A stretch of DNA of 64,000 nucleotides from Triglochin maritima. Its lineage: Eukaryota; Streptophyta; Magnoliopsida; Alismatales; Juncaginaceae. Positions 21,086-34,370 of this stretch are shown here, piece by piece. The translations under genes and the position numbers were made by a program. Numbering within the stretch: the stretch's first letter is position 1; every line of letters starts with the position of its first letter. Where the stretch lies: assembly GCA_963682175.1 (NCBI GenBank), contig OY821777.1:3551501-3615500 (forward strand), in the 5' to 3' direction. The notes beneath the pieces are model-generated. The model did no database searches, was not told the DNA's origin, and worked only from the letters and a program-made list of their open reading frames with translations.

Positions 21086-23288
21086 ACTCAAACCTAAGTG
21101 ATGATCACATGCGATGATCACATGACGGTTTTTTTCTTTTACTGGATGAAGATGTAGTGAGTTCAGATTTCATCTTATTTGTTTAAATTCCTTACGATCT
21201 TACTATTAGATTTAATTACGGTTAATTTATAATTAATATCCACCGTTAAATTATTTTATTAGCATAACCGTTATAGTCTCAATCCACATTTCAATTTAAG
21301 ATGAAATGATGAATATTATAAGGACTTAAAATAATTAAATTAAGTCTTCGATTTATTGAAGAATTAGTGCGTATTTACTGGAGAATCAGTGTGTATATAA
21401 AAGACCAAACCCAAGAGGCAAAAGATAAGTGATTCAATAGAAAAACAGTGGTATTTTTACAAAAAAATTAAATTTTTTTTCACGGATAGCGGGTGTCAAC
21501 CACGATCCGTGAAAATTTGTTTTTTAAAATAATTTTTTATGTTTTCTGCTTTTATTTTTTTCGAAATTTTTTTAATCTCTTTTTCAAATTATTATTATTT
21601 TCAAAATATATTTTTTCAGCAGTAAATAATTTGTAAAAAATTAGAAAATAATAACAATTAAAAAATATATTTTGAAAAAAATAATAATTAAAAAACAGAT
21701 TAAAAAATTCGAAAAAAATAAAAACATAAAAAAAAAATCCATAGATCGCGGATCGTCTCTCTGAACTGCAGTCCGTGGAACAAAAATTAAAATTTGACGG
21801 TTCGCGGTTCTCACCCGCGATCCGTGCAAAAAAAAATAAAATTAATGTGACGGATCGTGGGTGTGAACCGCGTTTCGAGTAGATTTCGATTTTTTCTTCT
21901 TCCTAGATTTCGAATTTTTATTATTATTATATTTAAAAAATTTGGACTCAAACCTAAGTGATGATCACATGCGATGATCACATGATGGTTTTTTTCTTTT
22001 ACGGGATGAAGATGTAGTGAGTTCAGATTTCATCTTATTTGTTTAAATTCCTTACGATCTTACTATTATATTTAATTACGGTTAATTTATAATTAATATC
22101 CACCGTTAAATTATTTTATTAGCATAACCGTTATAGTTGTTGGGAGGGGGATCTAATAATGCACCAACTCGACACGGATTAAACGCACCACGTAAAATAG
22201 AATATTGATTGCGGAATTAACTTCGGACCCTCTCCCAAACACAATTGCAACACGAACACAAGCAAGATGGAAATAAAACAAGCAAATAACACATGCACAC
22301 CTGAAACAACCACGACACACGCGTTTTACAAGGTTCGGCAACGTGCCTACGTCCTTGGGGGGTCTCCTGCGGGTTTCCTTTCCTTCTTCCGCTTCTCCAA
22401 CAAGAGAAGCAATCGAGATTACAAATGCTTGGAGGCAATAGGTCCTCCAAATCACTCTAGATCTATCTCTAGCCTTAATCTCTCAACTCACAATGAAGGA
22501 AACTAACTTGTATGCAATGTTATGAAAGAGCAATTACAAAACAACTCTTTTATAGACTCAAAAACCGAGCTAAAATTAAGCAATAACCGAGCAGAACTAT
22601 TCATGCGCACGGTTAACCGACGCTCGCTCGGTTAACCGTGAATGCTTCAACAGGAACTATTCCTGTTCCGATTCGGTTAACCGAATCCTTCTCGGTTGGC
22701 CGAGGGAACTATTCTCGCGCGTCTCGGTAGACCGCGAGAACGCTTCTTGCACGAACTAACGAACTATTCCAACAACCCTTCGGTAGACCGAGTGAACCTC
22801 GGTAATCCGTTCCAACTTGGACAGACACTTTCCAGATTCTCGGGACACCAAAAATCTCCTCAACGGTTTGCCGAACCGTTCTTCCGAAGTGCTTCAAAAT
22901 CTTCTGACGGTAGACCGAATCCAATTCGGTCGTCCGATCCCAGCTGCACACGGAGTGCCTGGAATCCTTGGGTCGGTGGACCGAATCCAATTCGGTAGAC
23001 CGACCCGTCTTCGCCGAAAATCTCCTGGGTTGTGCGTCGGTGAACCGAATCCAATTCGGTCGACCGACTCTTCCTGATTTTGCTTCCTTAACAAATATAA
23101 GCCAATATTCAACAATAGTCTCAATCCACGTTTCAATTTAAGATGAAATGATGAATATTATAAGGACTTAAAATAATTAAATTAAGTCTTCGATTTACTG
23201 AAGAATTAGTGTGTATTTACTGGAGAATCAGTGTGTATATAAAAGACCAAACCCAAGAGGCAAAAGATAAGTGATTCAATAGAAAAAC
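20531..23288. repeat. Tandem duplication, unit about 916 bp, second copy broken by a solo LTR
   Basis: Copy 1 is 20531-21446. Copy 2 is 21447-23288 and holds the same sequence plus the 977-bp LTR and its duplicated target. Copy 2 also lacks about 55 bp inside the hairpin region (near 21745; copy 1 about 20838-20892), with GATCG at both edges of the missing piece. Each copy includes the right part of the hairpin element and downstream DNA with GATGATCACATG repeated twice. Confidence 0.85.
22138..23114. mobile_element. Solo LTR, 977 bp, 5-bp target-site duplication ATAGT
   Basis: It starts TGTTGGGAGGG and ends TATTCAACA, flanked by ATAGT at 22133-22137 and 23115-23119. The empty site survives in the sister copy near 21285-21300 (TTATAGTCTCAATCC). 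GGTTCGGCAACGTGCCTACG inside resembles a motif common in plant LTRs. The second half (22600-23070) is dense in CGGTNNACCG palindromes. No internal retroelement region remains. Confidence 0.88.
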
Positions 23289-23684
23289 AGTGGATTTGTT
23301 TTAGTACGGATGTGAATGTTTTGATAAGTTAGTGCGGTCGGTGTGTGGAATACATATAAAATTTCTAGACCTTGTTTGTATACAAAAATTTAACAATTAC
23401 TATGGTAAAATCATAATTTTTGTGAACTTTGTCCTATAGTTTGGAGTAATTTGTTGGCGCTTCTATTCCGAACAATTTCCCTTATCTTCTCTTTTTTTGT
23501 TCCCTCGTACCAAACATGTGCAGGTTTTCCATATTTTTGGTCGAGTTTTTTGTTGAATTGTTAAATAAAGGTTTGGATTTTTTTGAGTGGACCTTGCAAA
23601 AGATGTTAATTTCTAGAATACATCCGTATTTTCAAATTTCACTTGGATGCATCTTGTGTGTGTATTTTTTACCACGGAACTTAT

Positions 23685-23997
23685 CCTAAAATAAAAACAT
23701 CATTATGTTAATAACAAAAATGAAGAAAAAAGAGAGGAAAAACACACACCCACTTCTCTCACTTCTCCCTTTCTCTCTTCTCATCACTTCTTTGATTTCC
23801 TCTCTCTAGTTATCTCTCTCATCTCTCTTCTTCTATCTCATTCCGGTCCAAATTCACATATTTTACTTGGAGAGAGAGAGAAGTAGAAAAAAAGAAGAGA
23901 GTGAAAAGCGAGGAGAAGAGAAAAAGAGAGAAGTGATTGGGTTTTTTTCCTTTTAATTTTTGTTCTTAACATAATGATATTTTTATTTTAGGAGTAA
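23685..23997. mobile_element. Palindromic MITE-like element, about 310 bp
   Basis: The left arm CCTAAAATAAAAACATCATT and onward is mirrored by the right arm ATGATATTTTTATTTTAGG, with CTCT-rich and GAGA-rich middles also complementary, so most of it could fold into one long hairpin. A target-site duplication was not clear. Confidence 0.65.
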
Positions 23998-26900
23998 ACC
24001 AGTGAGTACTTCGAAAACACAGGTGTATTACAAAGATTGACATTGTTTTGAGGTACTTGTTTTACCATCATCTTTTAACTAGTTTCCATTATTTTTAAAA
24101 CAAGTATGTTTATGGTAGGTATTAGATAGTAACACTTTCTTAACCGACACCAACATATAACCAAACGTAACCATATAAAACGTCTTGCGTGCAAAATCTA
24201 TGATATTATGTTAATATTGATCTATACTATATATAACAATATTAGAATATCATGCTTTTAAGCAAGGAGGTAGGAACCTGTTATCCTATACCTTTTAAAA
24301 AAAAATGAGATTGTTCTTTCTTTTTCACAATCCCTAAAATACCCATCCCAATTCCAGAATTTACATGTCCAGCCATTCCACATCCAACCGACCATTAGAC
24401 CGCCTCTCCCGACGCCGACCGCAGATAAACATGGTGTCGGCCACCCTGTTGAGCTGTCTGGAATCCTCACTTTTCGAAGTCGGCATGCGTCACCTAGAAA
24501 GATTTTTAAAGTGTGTCTTTTGATATCATCCACTCAAGCCCTTGTATCTGCAACTTAGTACCACTCATCAACTTTTGAACCTTTTGATTTCGATTTCCAC
24601 CTGTGGATTGTTTCATATCAAACAATGTATGTAATTAAGTTTCTTAAGTTGCAGGTTTCTTCATGTCAATATTCTGCTGTTGAAAGTTAGGTCCTAATAA
24701 ATATCTTGTCTTTATTCCATTTAAGTAAAACATTTCTTCTCTTGATCGTAGAACTTCTTAGGTTTTGAGTGCTAACTTGATGATTTTGAACAGTAGAATT
24801 ATATCTTTATTTAGGATTTTGAAGTTGTATTTATACAATTAGATACTATAGAATATTGTTACTCTTTCCATATACATTATATCTTTGATTTTCTTGATTG
24901 GATAACGAGATTGAGAGAATTGTCTTGATGGAATATATTTCTAGTATGTTTCTTCAACGTCTTTTTCTTTTCGTATTTCAACAAAACTTAAAAGAGAAAT
25001 ACTATTCCAAGAATTTCACATGAGAATCACAGGAAATTTATAATAAATTTTCCATAATTATTTATTCCCTTCTGTTACACATTAAACGGCTTAATTATTT
25101 GCTTTCACGTTAGTCTTTAATTCCAATGTCATTGGATTTGGTAATTGTTATGTCAATGTCTTTTGAGGTCTTTCACGTATTTAACGACAGAAAAAGCTTT
25201 CTGTTGTGACTGTAATGTGGAGCTTTGTCCAATCTTGACATTTTCCGACTACAATATCATTTGAGCCGGAATTCTGCAAGTCATATATGATCCTTTGTGG
25301 TACTCAAGCAAATAACTTATGAATAGAGTTGTCTTGCTAGTAGTTATCTTCTTCCAACATCGCTACCTTCACTAATAATTCATTAGATCAGAGGTGTTAA
25401 GATTTGAGAATTCAGATAACTTATTGTGAAGATTTTTATTTCCCCCTAGAATTTTTGCAACCACTTTGTCCAGCAAAATAATGTTTGGTTGTCTTATTGG
25501 AGTTCTATTATTTTTACTTGAAGTTGTAATAAAGTTTACAGTACTTGTGGAATAATTTGAAAATTTATTTGTGTACATTGTAGAAATCTAGGGATAATAT
25601 CAGGTACTTTAGCAAATGGAGTACCTGAAGCTGTCAAGAACCTTTACCAAGCGAAAATCAGACATCATTAATTGTCAAGAATATAATCTTAAGGAAAATT
25701 TATGTTCCAGATTGAAAGTTTACTTAAAGGATGAATATGGCGATGCTATTGCTGATGTGTGCTTCTCTAACGTATGTTAGTCCTTTATTTCTCAATCTCA
25801 CGGGTTTTAGCCTATATATATTATGTAGAAGAGAAAGTTGACTCAATTTGCTTGAGTAAAGCATGAAAGATGTTTTCAATCCTAGGCCCCAGCAAAAGTG
25901 AGGCAACTCAATTTGAATTTATACCTCCATTATAATCAAGTACGTACTTAATTACTCGGTGCATGGTTTTCATTATCATCTTATGCCTTTTCATCAATTA
26001 CCTGCTTAAGCACACCTTGCAATTTACGCGCAGCGTGGTGGTTATCTTTATTTTAAAGAGCGCAAACTTGGTTGTGGTCTTGTGGACCAGTATTAAGATA
26101 TTAATATCGACGACTATGATCACCCTGGAATATATTATTAACCGGTCAACTAATCCATCAACCATCGTGGACTTCTCAGTGCACTCCACTTGCTTCTTTT
26201 ATATTCGTTGATCACCTTATTTAATAAGATGTGTGTATTATTTCTCTTAACTATAGACCAAATCGAACTCATCGTCGACTTGTGAAGAATTATGGAACGT
26301 CCACTTGTAAGTGGTTACTATCTTTATAATGACGTGGTTGACTTGACTCAGGTCGATCTTTGTTAGTGTTTTGTAAAATATCAAACCATGATCTTCAGAC
26401 ACTAAACCATTAACCAACTAGAGAATTGCATAGTGAAAGGTGATTAATTTGTGTGTCTCGGAAACTCATAATTAATCCAGCCCGACACGTCTGCAAATTG
26501 ACGGACGTGTCTCTCCAATTGGTTTTATTATTATTTTTATACATAAGATGTTTAAAAATATGTAAAAAATGGTTTACAAATTATTTTAAATCGTTTTTTC
26601 AAAAAAAATGAAAATATGTTTTTTATATGTTTATATTTTTTAAAATTTTAATTTTTTTGTGTGTGTTTTACTTAAAATTAATCCCCAAATGACGTATAGA
26701 TAAAAGAATGTAGGACGTTTGTGTTATTTCTGGATGTAGGTAAGGAAAATTTGGAGGTTGATTTGTACTGACATGTCTGAGAGAAAAATTGACGATGGTA
26801 TTAGTCACGAGTCTCGACTGAAAAAGATACCAACTTAATTTTTTTAAACTCTACTCTTGTCCCCATTCCTACTCCTACGTGGCTACATCTACTACACACA

Positions 26901-27572
26901 TGCATACCTGAGTTATTTAAGCAACATGAGTAGTATCCTCAACCTCATGTAATCTAATCTACAGAGACAACACCAACCCTGGAACCCCCTATGTTCGAAG
27001 CTAATGAAACAGGGGTGTAAATAGTTTGTTAAAATATCTTGTCAATTTTCATCTATTGTTTGTATGGATATCAAACTTTTTGCGACTTAAAAGTTAAAAC
27101 CTGGAGGAAAACGTATACAATTTCTTAGCTAATGAATATTGAACCATATACTCGCAATAAACTAACTTTAAAAGGACATGTATGCAAATAAACATTCATA
27201 ACGCGTAGACAAGATGAAATCGACTTGCATGACTTGAATGTTCAAACTTCAAACCAGTGACACATTAAAACATCCAACAAAAATATTTATTCACGAGATT
27301 AAGATGAGTTGGAACTTAGAAACTTAAATACAGAAATAATGGCATGCAAAGCTTAAAGATTTAGGAGACACAACACAGGGGGCATTTTGGTAAACACAAA
27401 AACTATTCCAAAAAAAAAACTCCTATTTAATAACCCTCTCCTCTGCTTCTTCTCTCTCGTCGTCTGCGTTCCAACGCAAAACCACGGGAAGAAGCGAAAA
27501 AGCAAAAACAAAACAAAAAAAAAACGCGTACGAATCTGAACTTCCGGCGAGAATCAAGTCGTGGAAGTAGCG
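23998..27572. other. Intergenic DNA before the O-fucosyltransferase gene
   Basis: AT-rich, with only short open frames of no recognisable product. 25660-25790 has a short open stretch (SRLKVYLKDEYGDAIADV) that could be an exon relic, unidentified. 27420-27570, just upstream of the gene, is CT-rich then A-rich and likely contains its 5' UTR. Confidence 0.45.
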
Positions 27573-30500
27573 ATGCAGCGGCGCAGGTTAAGGCAGGGGA
27601 GTCTAAGCCTGCTCCGGTGCGTGCTAACGTGCGCCATCCTCGTCCTCGCCGGCACTGCTCTCCTTGCCGTCAACGTCTTGTCGCCGCCGGTCAAGCTCTC
27701 CGACCCCCAGTCGGTAAAGGAAACCACTCGCTTCGCCTTCTCCTCCTCAAAGTTTCCACCTTTCTGTTTTTTTGTGATTCTGATTTTGGTGGTGAGTAGA
27801 GAGTTCGAGGTTCCAACTTTGGGTTATATGTGGTTTCATGATTCATTATTAAGTAGTTGTTTGGAAGTTTTGATCTTAACATGGGACCGTTTCTTGATTG
27901 GTTTATTTATTTAGTGATATTTTGGGTCGTTTCTGAAATTAATGGTGTTTTGATGTTATTATATATGGCCAGTCTTAGGAGATGTATTTGTGTTTTCTTT
28001 TAATTTTTTGGTTTTTTGGTCCATCAAGTTTATAGCTTATGAATGATGAAATGAATTTTTTTTATACCGAAAGTAACTAATGATGCGGAAAATGCTAATG
28101 TTGATCGTATCGTACAGGGTAGAGAGTTCGGGGTCTACAGATCAGGTGGTGAGCTTATGTGGACGCAGGAATTTGTGCCTCCCAAACTATCTAAGGTAAA
28201 CTTCTGAATTGAAAAGTTCTTTGGATAGTTACAAGTCTTATAAGTTATAATCGATGCTCATGTCTTAATTCTAGAATAACTTGTTAGTGAAATTAAAGTT
28301 CACCCTTTCGGTGTTGTAAAGGAAATGGTTTGACACTTGAAATTTGTTACATGGTGCCTGTTTTTATGGTGCTTATCTTTATCAATACAAAGTTGTCATA
28401 CTACCTTTCCTTGCTTTTCACCCTTTTAGAAATGACAGTTGGAAGGAGAGAAGGAGATAATGGATTTCTTGAAGCTCTGGAAGCAGCCGCCTGGTCGAAA
28501 ATTTGTTCCTTGCACATCTCCAAGCCCATCTTATTCATGTAAGATATCCCCAAGCTCATTGTAATCTTGCATAGCTGTTTAGCTGCTTATGTGGTTGTAG
28601 TTGATTGTCATTTGTAGCTCCCGGGAAGTCAAAAGGATACCTACTCGTTCACACTAATGGCGGGCTGAATCAAATGCGAGCTGGAGTAAGCAAATCAAAC
28701 TCTCTAATTATTTGAGACCTTGAAGGACCCTGTGTTACTTTTCTTCAGAAGAGACTCCCTGTTTAGTGCTTCTTTCCTGATGTTGATTTCTCTAATTGCA
28801 GATATGTGACATGGTAGCTGTTGCTCGTATAATAAATGCCACTATTGTTATTCCAGAACTTGACAAAGGCTCATTTTGGCAGGATTCCAGGTAGAGATTC
28901 ATTAGTTCTTATTATCAAAGCTGAACAAAATATTAAGGAGAACTGATGTTTTAAATTACAATAATGCAGCAATTTCTCAGATGTCTTTGACGTAGAGTAC
29001 TTTATCCGTTCCTTGGCAAATGATGTTAACATTATAAAGAAGCTACCAAAAGAGGTGAAGAAAACCACTAAAGCAGTCAGGCATTTTAGGAGCTGGTCTG
29101 GTATTGAGTACTACACAAATGAGATAAATCACTTGTGGGATGATTATAAGGTTTATTTCTTGCTGACCTTTAAGCAATGACTCTAAAGTTTTTTTCCTTT
29201 TTTGGGTAAACTTGACATTTGTAACCTTTGTATTTACGCCCTGTTCTTTAAAGGTTATCCGTTCTGCTAAGTCTGATTCCAGGCTTGCTAATAACCATTT
29301 GCCACCGGATATCCAGAAGCTGCGATGTCGTGCTTTCTATGACGCACTTCGTTTTGCACCTTCAATTGAGACCTTAGGAAAGGTATTTGTTCTTTCATAA
29401 AGAACTTATCGTCCTACCTCGTCGTTGCTTACAACTAATCAATTTATCAACATATGTACAGTTACTGGTTAAGCGAATGAGATCATACGGTCCTTATATT
29501 GCTCTGCATTTGCGATATGAGAAAGACATGCTTGCCTTTAGTGGTTGCACATATGGCCTGTCTCCTGTTGAAGCAGAAGAATTGACTGTAATGAGGTTAG
29601 ATTGTCAATGCTTGACTTACCATAGTTTCTTGTCTTTTCGTCGAGTATCATCAACTAATTAATGATACAAAAGAGCATTTGTTCCCCCAAAACAGAGAGA
29701 ACATTAGTTATTGGAAAGTGAAGGCTATTGATCCAATTGAGCAAAGGAACAAGGGGTATTGCCCGATGACCCCAAAGGAGATCGGTTTGTTTCTTTCTGC
29801 CTTGGGCTATCCATCAACAACTCCTATTTATATTGCGGCGGGCGAGATATATGGGGGTGGTTCTCGAATGGCTGATCTTGAAGCTCGCTTTCCAATACTA
29901 ATGAATAAGGTGTGCCCTGTTTCCCTGTACCTATACTGCCTATTTTTCATTTTTAATGTCTTACAGATGATAGTCCTTCGATATTTCAACCATGATATAT
30001 TGGTACATACAACCACTAAATTGACCATCAGATGAATAACCTATAACCTATGATATCAGTTTCATACCTATGGAATAATTCGTGCTCCTAGTTTTTCACT
30101 CTCACCATACTAATCATGGCTGAAATCATTCTCAAGCAGCTCATAGTAATAATGGGTCCTGGGTCCTGACCAAGAACTTGTTCTCCCATAAGATACTTAT
30201 GGGAATACAAGTTCAGACCTAATTCCATACTATAATGAATATGGTACCGTGAAGATCAGCCACCTTTGTGCATATAACTTTATATAATGCACAGTAGTAC
30301 CACACAAAAAAAACTGATCGTTTCTTTTATGGAAACATGAGAGTTTGTTGGAAATGTAATATCAAATTACTCAAATTTTGAAGTGTATATACACTAGAAC
30401 TATAAGTGAGTTTGTCCTTGCCCAATAAGCCAAGAATTGTGCACTTAAGCCTTCTTCCATGAGATTTTCTGCATGCTCGTTTCGAACCTCTATAATGAAA

Positions 30501-31221
30501 CCCAGTTATTGTTGCATGTGGATATAGGTGTGATGCTGAAACTGTTTTACTAGGTGTTTGTAGTCTAATAGATTTATGTCTCATAGCCTTTCTAAGCATT
30601 GACAATTTTGTATGGCCTGCTTTATCGTGTAATAATTTGTCTTTTTTTTTCAGGCAAAATTAGCCTCTGCAGATGAATTGAAACCATTTGCACATTATGC
30701 ATCCCAAATGGCAGCTTTAGACTACATTGTCTCAGTTGAGAGTGATGTTTTTGTTTCTTCGTATTCGGGCAATATGGCAAGGGCAGTTGAGGGGCACCGC
30801 CGGTTCTTGGGCCACAGGAAAACCATATCTCCTAACAGGTACTACAAATTTCCCTCTCTTTACTTAGCATAAAAATTGTTTTCTAACCATACTTAAAACC
30901 CAATCACCAGAAAGGAACTTATTCGTTTATTCAACAAAATGGAGCGGGGCGCACTTCAGGAAGGAGAAAAGTTGTCAAACATGGTGATTGATATCCACAA
31001 AAAACGGTATGCTCTCACCTGCGGTCTTATTACTAGATTTGTTGCAAAGTTGTTCTCTAATGTCTCGTACAAATCATTATTTGGTGGGCAGACAAGGGTC
31101 GCCGAGAAAGAGGAAAGGTCCCATTTCCGGGACAAAGGGTAAGGAGAGGTTTAGGTCAGAAGAGGTATTCTATGAGAATCCTCTACCGGATTGTCTGTGC
31201 CAGAGGGAATCAACTGAGTAA
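27573..31221 (+). CDS. O-fucosyltransferase family protein (PF10250 type), 12 exons, intact
   Basis: Exons: 27573-27713, 28118-28195, 28439-28538, 28618-28685, 28802-28890, 28970-29150, 29254-29382, 29462-29595, 29696-29909, 30654-30838, 30911-31006 and 31092-31221. They total 1545 nt, all phases agree, and give 514 residues. The N terminus is basic then hydrophobic (about residues 14-36), a type II signal anchor for the Golgi. Family landmarks follow: [12 protein letters not shown] (nucleotide-sugar site), [26 protein letters not shown] and [20 protein letters not shown]. Plant members of this family include protein O-fucosyltransferases and rhamnogalacturonan-I rhamnosyltransferases (GT106); I cannot tell which activity this one has. 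The start is the ATG at 27573; the frame reads open a little further upstream without an ATG. Confidence 0.93.
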
Positions 31222-32299
31222 CATTTCTCTAACAGATGCTGCTGACATGTATAGTGCAGTTAAAAAGCAGTCTGATCTTTCTCCCAGAAAATAGCAGTTC
31301 TGATCAACACGAGTTCGTTATTTCTATGATTTATTTTTCCCATTATGGTCTTCCAATTTTTTACACCATGTGTTGTACATTTCAAGTATTCAGTGTAGCA
31401 TGTTTTTTTAATTGGTGGCCACTTGCTAGATTTTCTTTTTCTTCCGAAGCAGTCAATATATTACTGAAAATAAGATTGGATTAGCTATGATCCACAGCTA
31501 ATCCAGCAGTCATACAAAGCCCAGATTTTAGAAGGTTTAATACAGTTTCCTTGGTGCCTAGCACACACAAAAAGTCTTAAATATAGTGTTTCAAATATTG
31601 TCTTAGCCGCTAGCAGGCCACTTGCCAGTGTTGAGTGTTATGTTGTAAGGGACAGAAGTGAGAGTCACCGAAAGAATGGAATATCTATTGTCTTTTTTGT
31701 TTCGATCGAAACCACTGTATGAAAAAAATGTGCACATAAAATCACACCATTGATGAATTTTAAGATTCTAAACAAAATTATCTGGCAATCCTTCGAAATT
31801 TTGCTACACCAATAAAGATATACTGTGTTTTCTTTGCTTCTTTATTGTCTGTTTACACCTATATTCAACTTCCGTTGTAGCCAACAACTCCATGACTGAA
31901 TTCGTAAAAATACATCACAATATTTTTCAACCACAGAGGTTTGGATCTGGTACTGTTTTTCGAAACGTACCCAAACCAACTTTGGGAATAAAATTAAACC
32001 AAAACGGCTTGAATTGATTTGGATTCATTTCGGCTTAAATTTGGTATCCATTTAGCGTCATAGTTCGTTAACCAAATAAGAAGCCTTAGAAATAAAAGTC
32101 AACATAAACAATAATTATACATCTAGAATAGACACTAATCCAGCTTTACCACAAGTAAACTTTTATGGTTGAGTCGGGTAAAGATAGAGCAAGTTCAAAG
32201 TAACAAATTTAATTTTCACGTTGAATCATACATTGTATTAGCACGGGTATGCGTATCATATGTTTGGAGTATGATCTGTAGGTGTAGGAGTAGACAAAC
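31222..32299. other. 3' flank and intergenic DNA
   Basis: The first few hundred bases are likely the 3' UTR of the O-fucosyltransferase gene. Nothing else recognisable. Confidence 0.5.
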
Positions 32300-32824
32300 T
32301 GTTATGTCCCTAACCCTTGTTTAGGGTTAAGCTTGGTTTAGTGGAGGTTTAGGGTGTGGTTTGCATGGGGAAGGGAAATGGCAGGAGTTGCATGGGAATG
32401 TGAAGGGTTGGGGTTATTGTAGCATCTGAGTTTAATAGGGCTCTTCTCCTTCTTCTTCTTCTTCTTCTTCTTTCATCTCCTTCCTCATTTCTTCTTCCTT
32501 TCTTCATTTCCTCCTCTCCACCCATTCCTTCCTCTTCCTTGGTGGTTGTTGAGGGTGGTGCGAGCAAGGTGCGCGAGACAAGGGGCGTGCTGGGCGTTGG
32601 TGAAGGTGCGAGGAGGAGCGAAGTTGCTGACCGGAGTTGTTGCGGAACTCCGGAGTTCTCCGGTGGAATCGTCGTTCTCGCGAGGAAGGTATGCCAAGTT
32701 CTTGCATTAGAGGCCTATTGTGATCACCCATGTCGGGGTGATGTTTTGGTGGGTCGCGGGAGGTCGGAGACCTCGCCGGCGACGAGTTTAGGCGTCAAAA
32801 CCTCGGCTGGCGCGAGGTTGAAGA

Positions 32825-33320
32825 CGTCTGTCGGTCGACCGGGTCCCTTGGACGGTCGACCGATCGCAGCATTTTTAGTCTGTCTGTCGTGTTTCGGTCG
32901 ACCGCGTCCCTCGTTCGGTCGACCGGAACTTGAGTGTACCGGTAGAACGCGTAAGCTTCGGTCGACCGTTTGATGACATAGAAAATATTAGGTTGACCCT
33001 GTAAGTGTTCGGTCGACCGAGACCCCTGAGTCGGTCGACCGATAGATCCGTTTTGAGCGTTGACCAGACTCCGGATTTTGACCTCGTTCGGTCGACCGGT
33101 TTTAGACCTTCGGTAGACCGTTGGGATTTATGTGCTGCGCAAATTGTTCGACCGTGACAGACGCTTCGGTCGACCGATTCCCTAGTGGAAACGGTCGACC
33201 GAGTTGTCACTTTCGGTCGACCGATTCCCTTGTGGAAGCGGTCGACCGTTTGTCACTTCGGTTGACCGAATTCCCTTGAGGAAAACGGTCGACCGTGTCT
33301 CTTTCGGTCGACCGTTTTGC
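32825..33320. repeat. Cluster of CGGTCGACCG palindromes
   Basis: About 16 copies of CGGTNNACCG, mostly CGGTCGACCG preceded by TT, in under 500 bp at irregular spacing of about 20-60 bp. Inside the 2.5-kb solo LTR. Confidence 0.9.
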
Positions 33321-33834
33321 ACAGGACAGGATTCCTGGTTCCACTTAGGATGCCAACTCTGTCCACGGAAACCCGTGTCCTCGCCTTGTGCGTGAGCCGG
33401 GAGGTGACGGTGGGCGCGTTATGCGTGCCTGCCCAGGGACCACCGTGTGGAAGAGTGTGGGTGTCCGGAACGCGTCACTTCCATGTATGGATCGTGACTT
33501 TATCTGGTGGATCGTTTGACTCGCGTTAGAGTAGCGGCCTGAGGGATTGCGGATCCCATTGCTTCAGCAACACGCAACTGCTGTCGGGTGCAGTGACTAC
33601 CGGCCGATGGCTACGGAGGCACAGAGACTACCGACCAGGATTGGCGACGGAGGTCCAGAGAGGTACCGGCCTATTGACGGCGACGGAGGTCGCGACCCTG
33701 CTCGTTGGAGCCGGAGTTGGTGTTGCACGTGGAGCTCGTTGACCCTGCGGACTTCGGTTCGGATCTGTCAATTGTCTGGCCTTGTGTGGCGGATATGTTC
33801 GACTGGCCTTGATGGCAGTTATTGCACGTGCCGT

Positions 33835-34370
33835 GCGGCCTGTGTGGCGGCGGTAGGGCCCCTGTGCGGTCTGTGTGGCGGCAGGGAGGATCGCGCGTAG
33901 CCTGTGTGGTTGCGGCGATGGACTGCCGATGATGTGTTCCGGCAGGTAGCTCGATTGGGCACCTATCGAGTGATATCCCGTGCGGTCTGTGTGGCGCCGG
34001 TTGATGGACCGACCTGAGCGACGGCTCCGTTGGTGCGGTGGTGGTGGACCACGATGTATTCAGATCTGATTTCTACCTTGCGCGGAAGTGCGAACGTATC
34101 CTCACCGATCCCTTGGCTCGTGTAGTCGCGTGTGGGGATGCGTTGCGTATTGTCCGTTAGACCGTATGTGCCTACGGTAGGTCTCTACGGAGACCCGATG
34201 TTTGGACCGTGCGACCTGTGTGGCGGCGGTGAGGTTGGACCGTGTGGCCTGTGTGGTACCGGTGTTTGTGGACCGTGCGGCCTGTGTGGCGACGGCGACG
34301 TTGCGGACCGTGAGGCCTGTGTGGCAGCGGTGGCGATTGTAGACCGCGGGGCCTGTGTGGCAGCGGAAAC
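33835..34370. repeat. GC-rich minisatellite around CCTGTGTGGC
   Basis: Phrases such as ACCGTGCGGCCTGTGTGGC recur about ten times with irregular spacing in the second half of the 2.5-kb LTR. Confidence 0.75.

Noticed and set aside
22153..23136. Open frames on both strands in the 977-bp LTR
   Set aside because: They overlap on both strands and reflect the CGGTNNACCG palindromes; the LTR boundaries explain the region.
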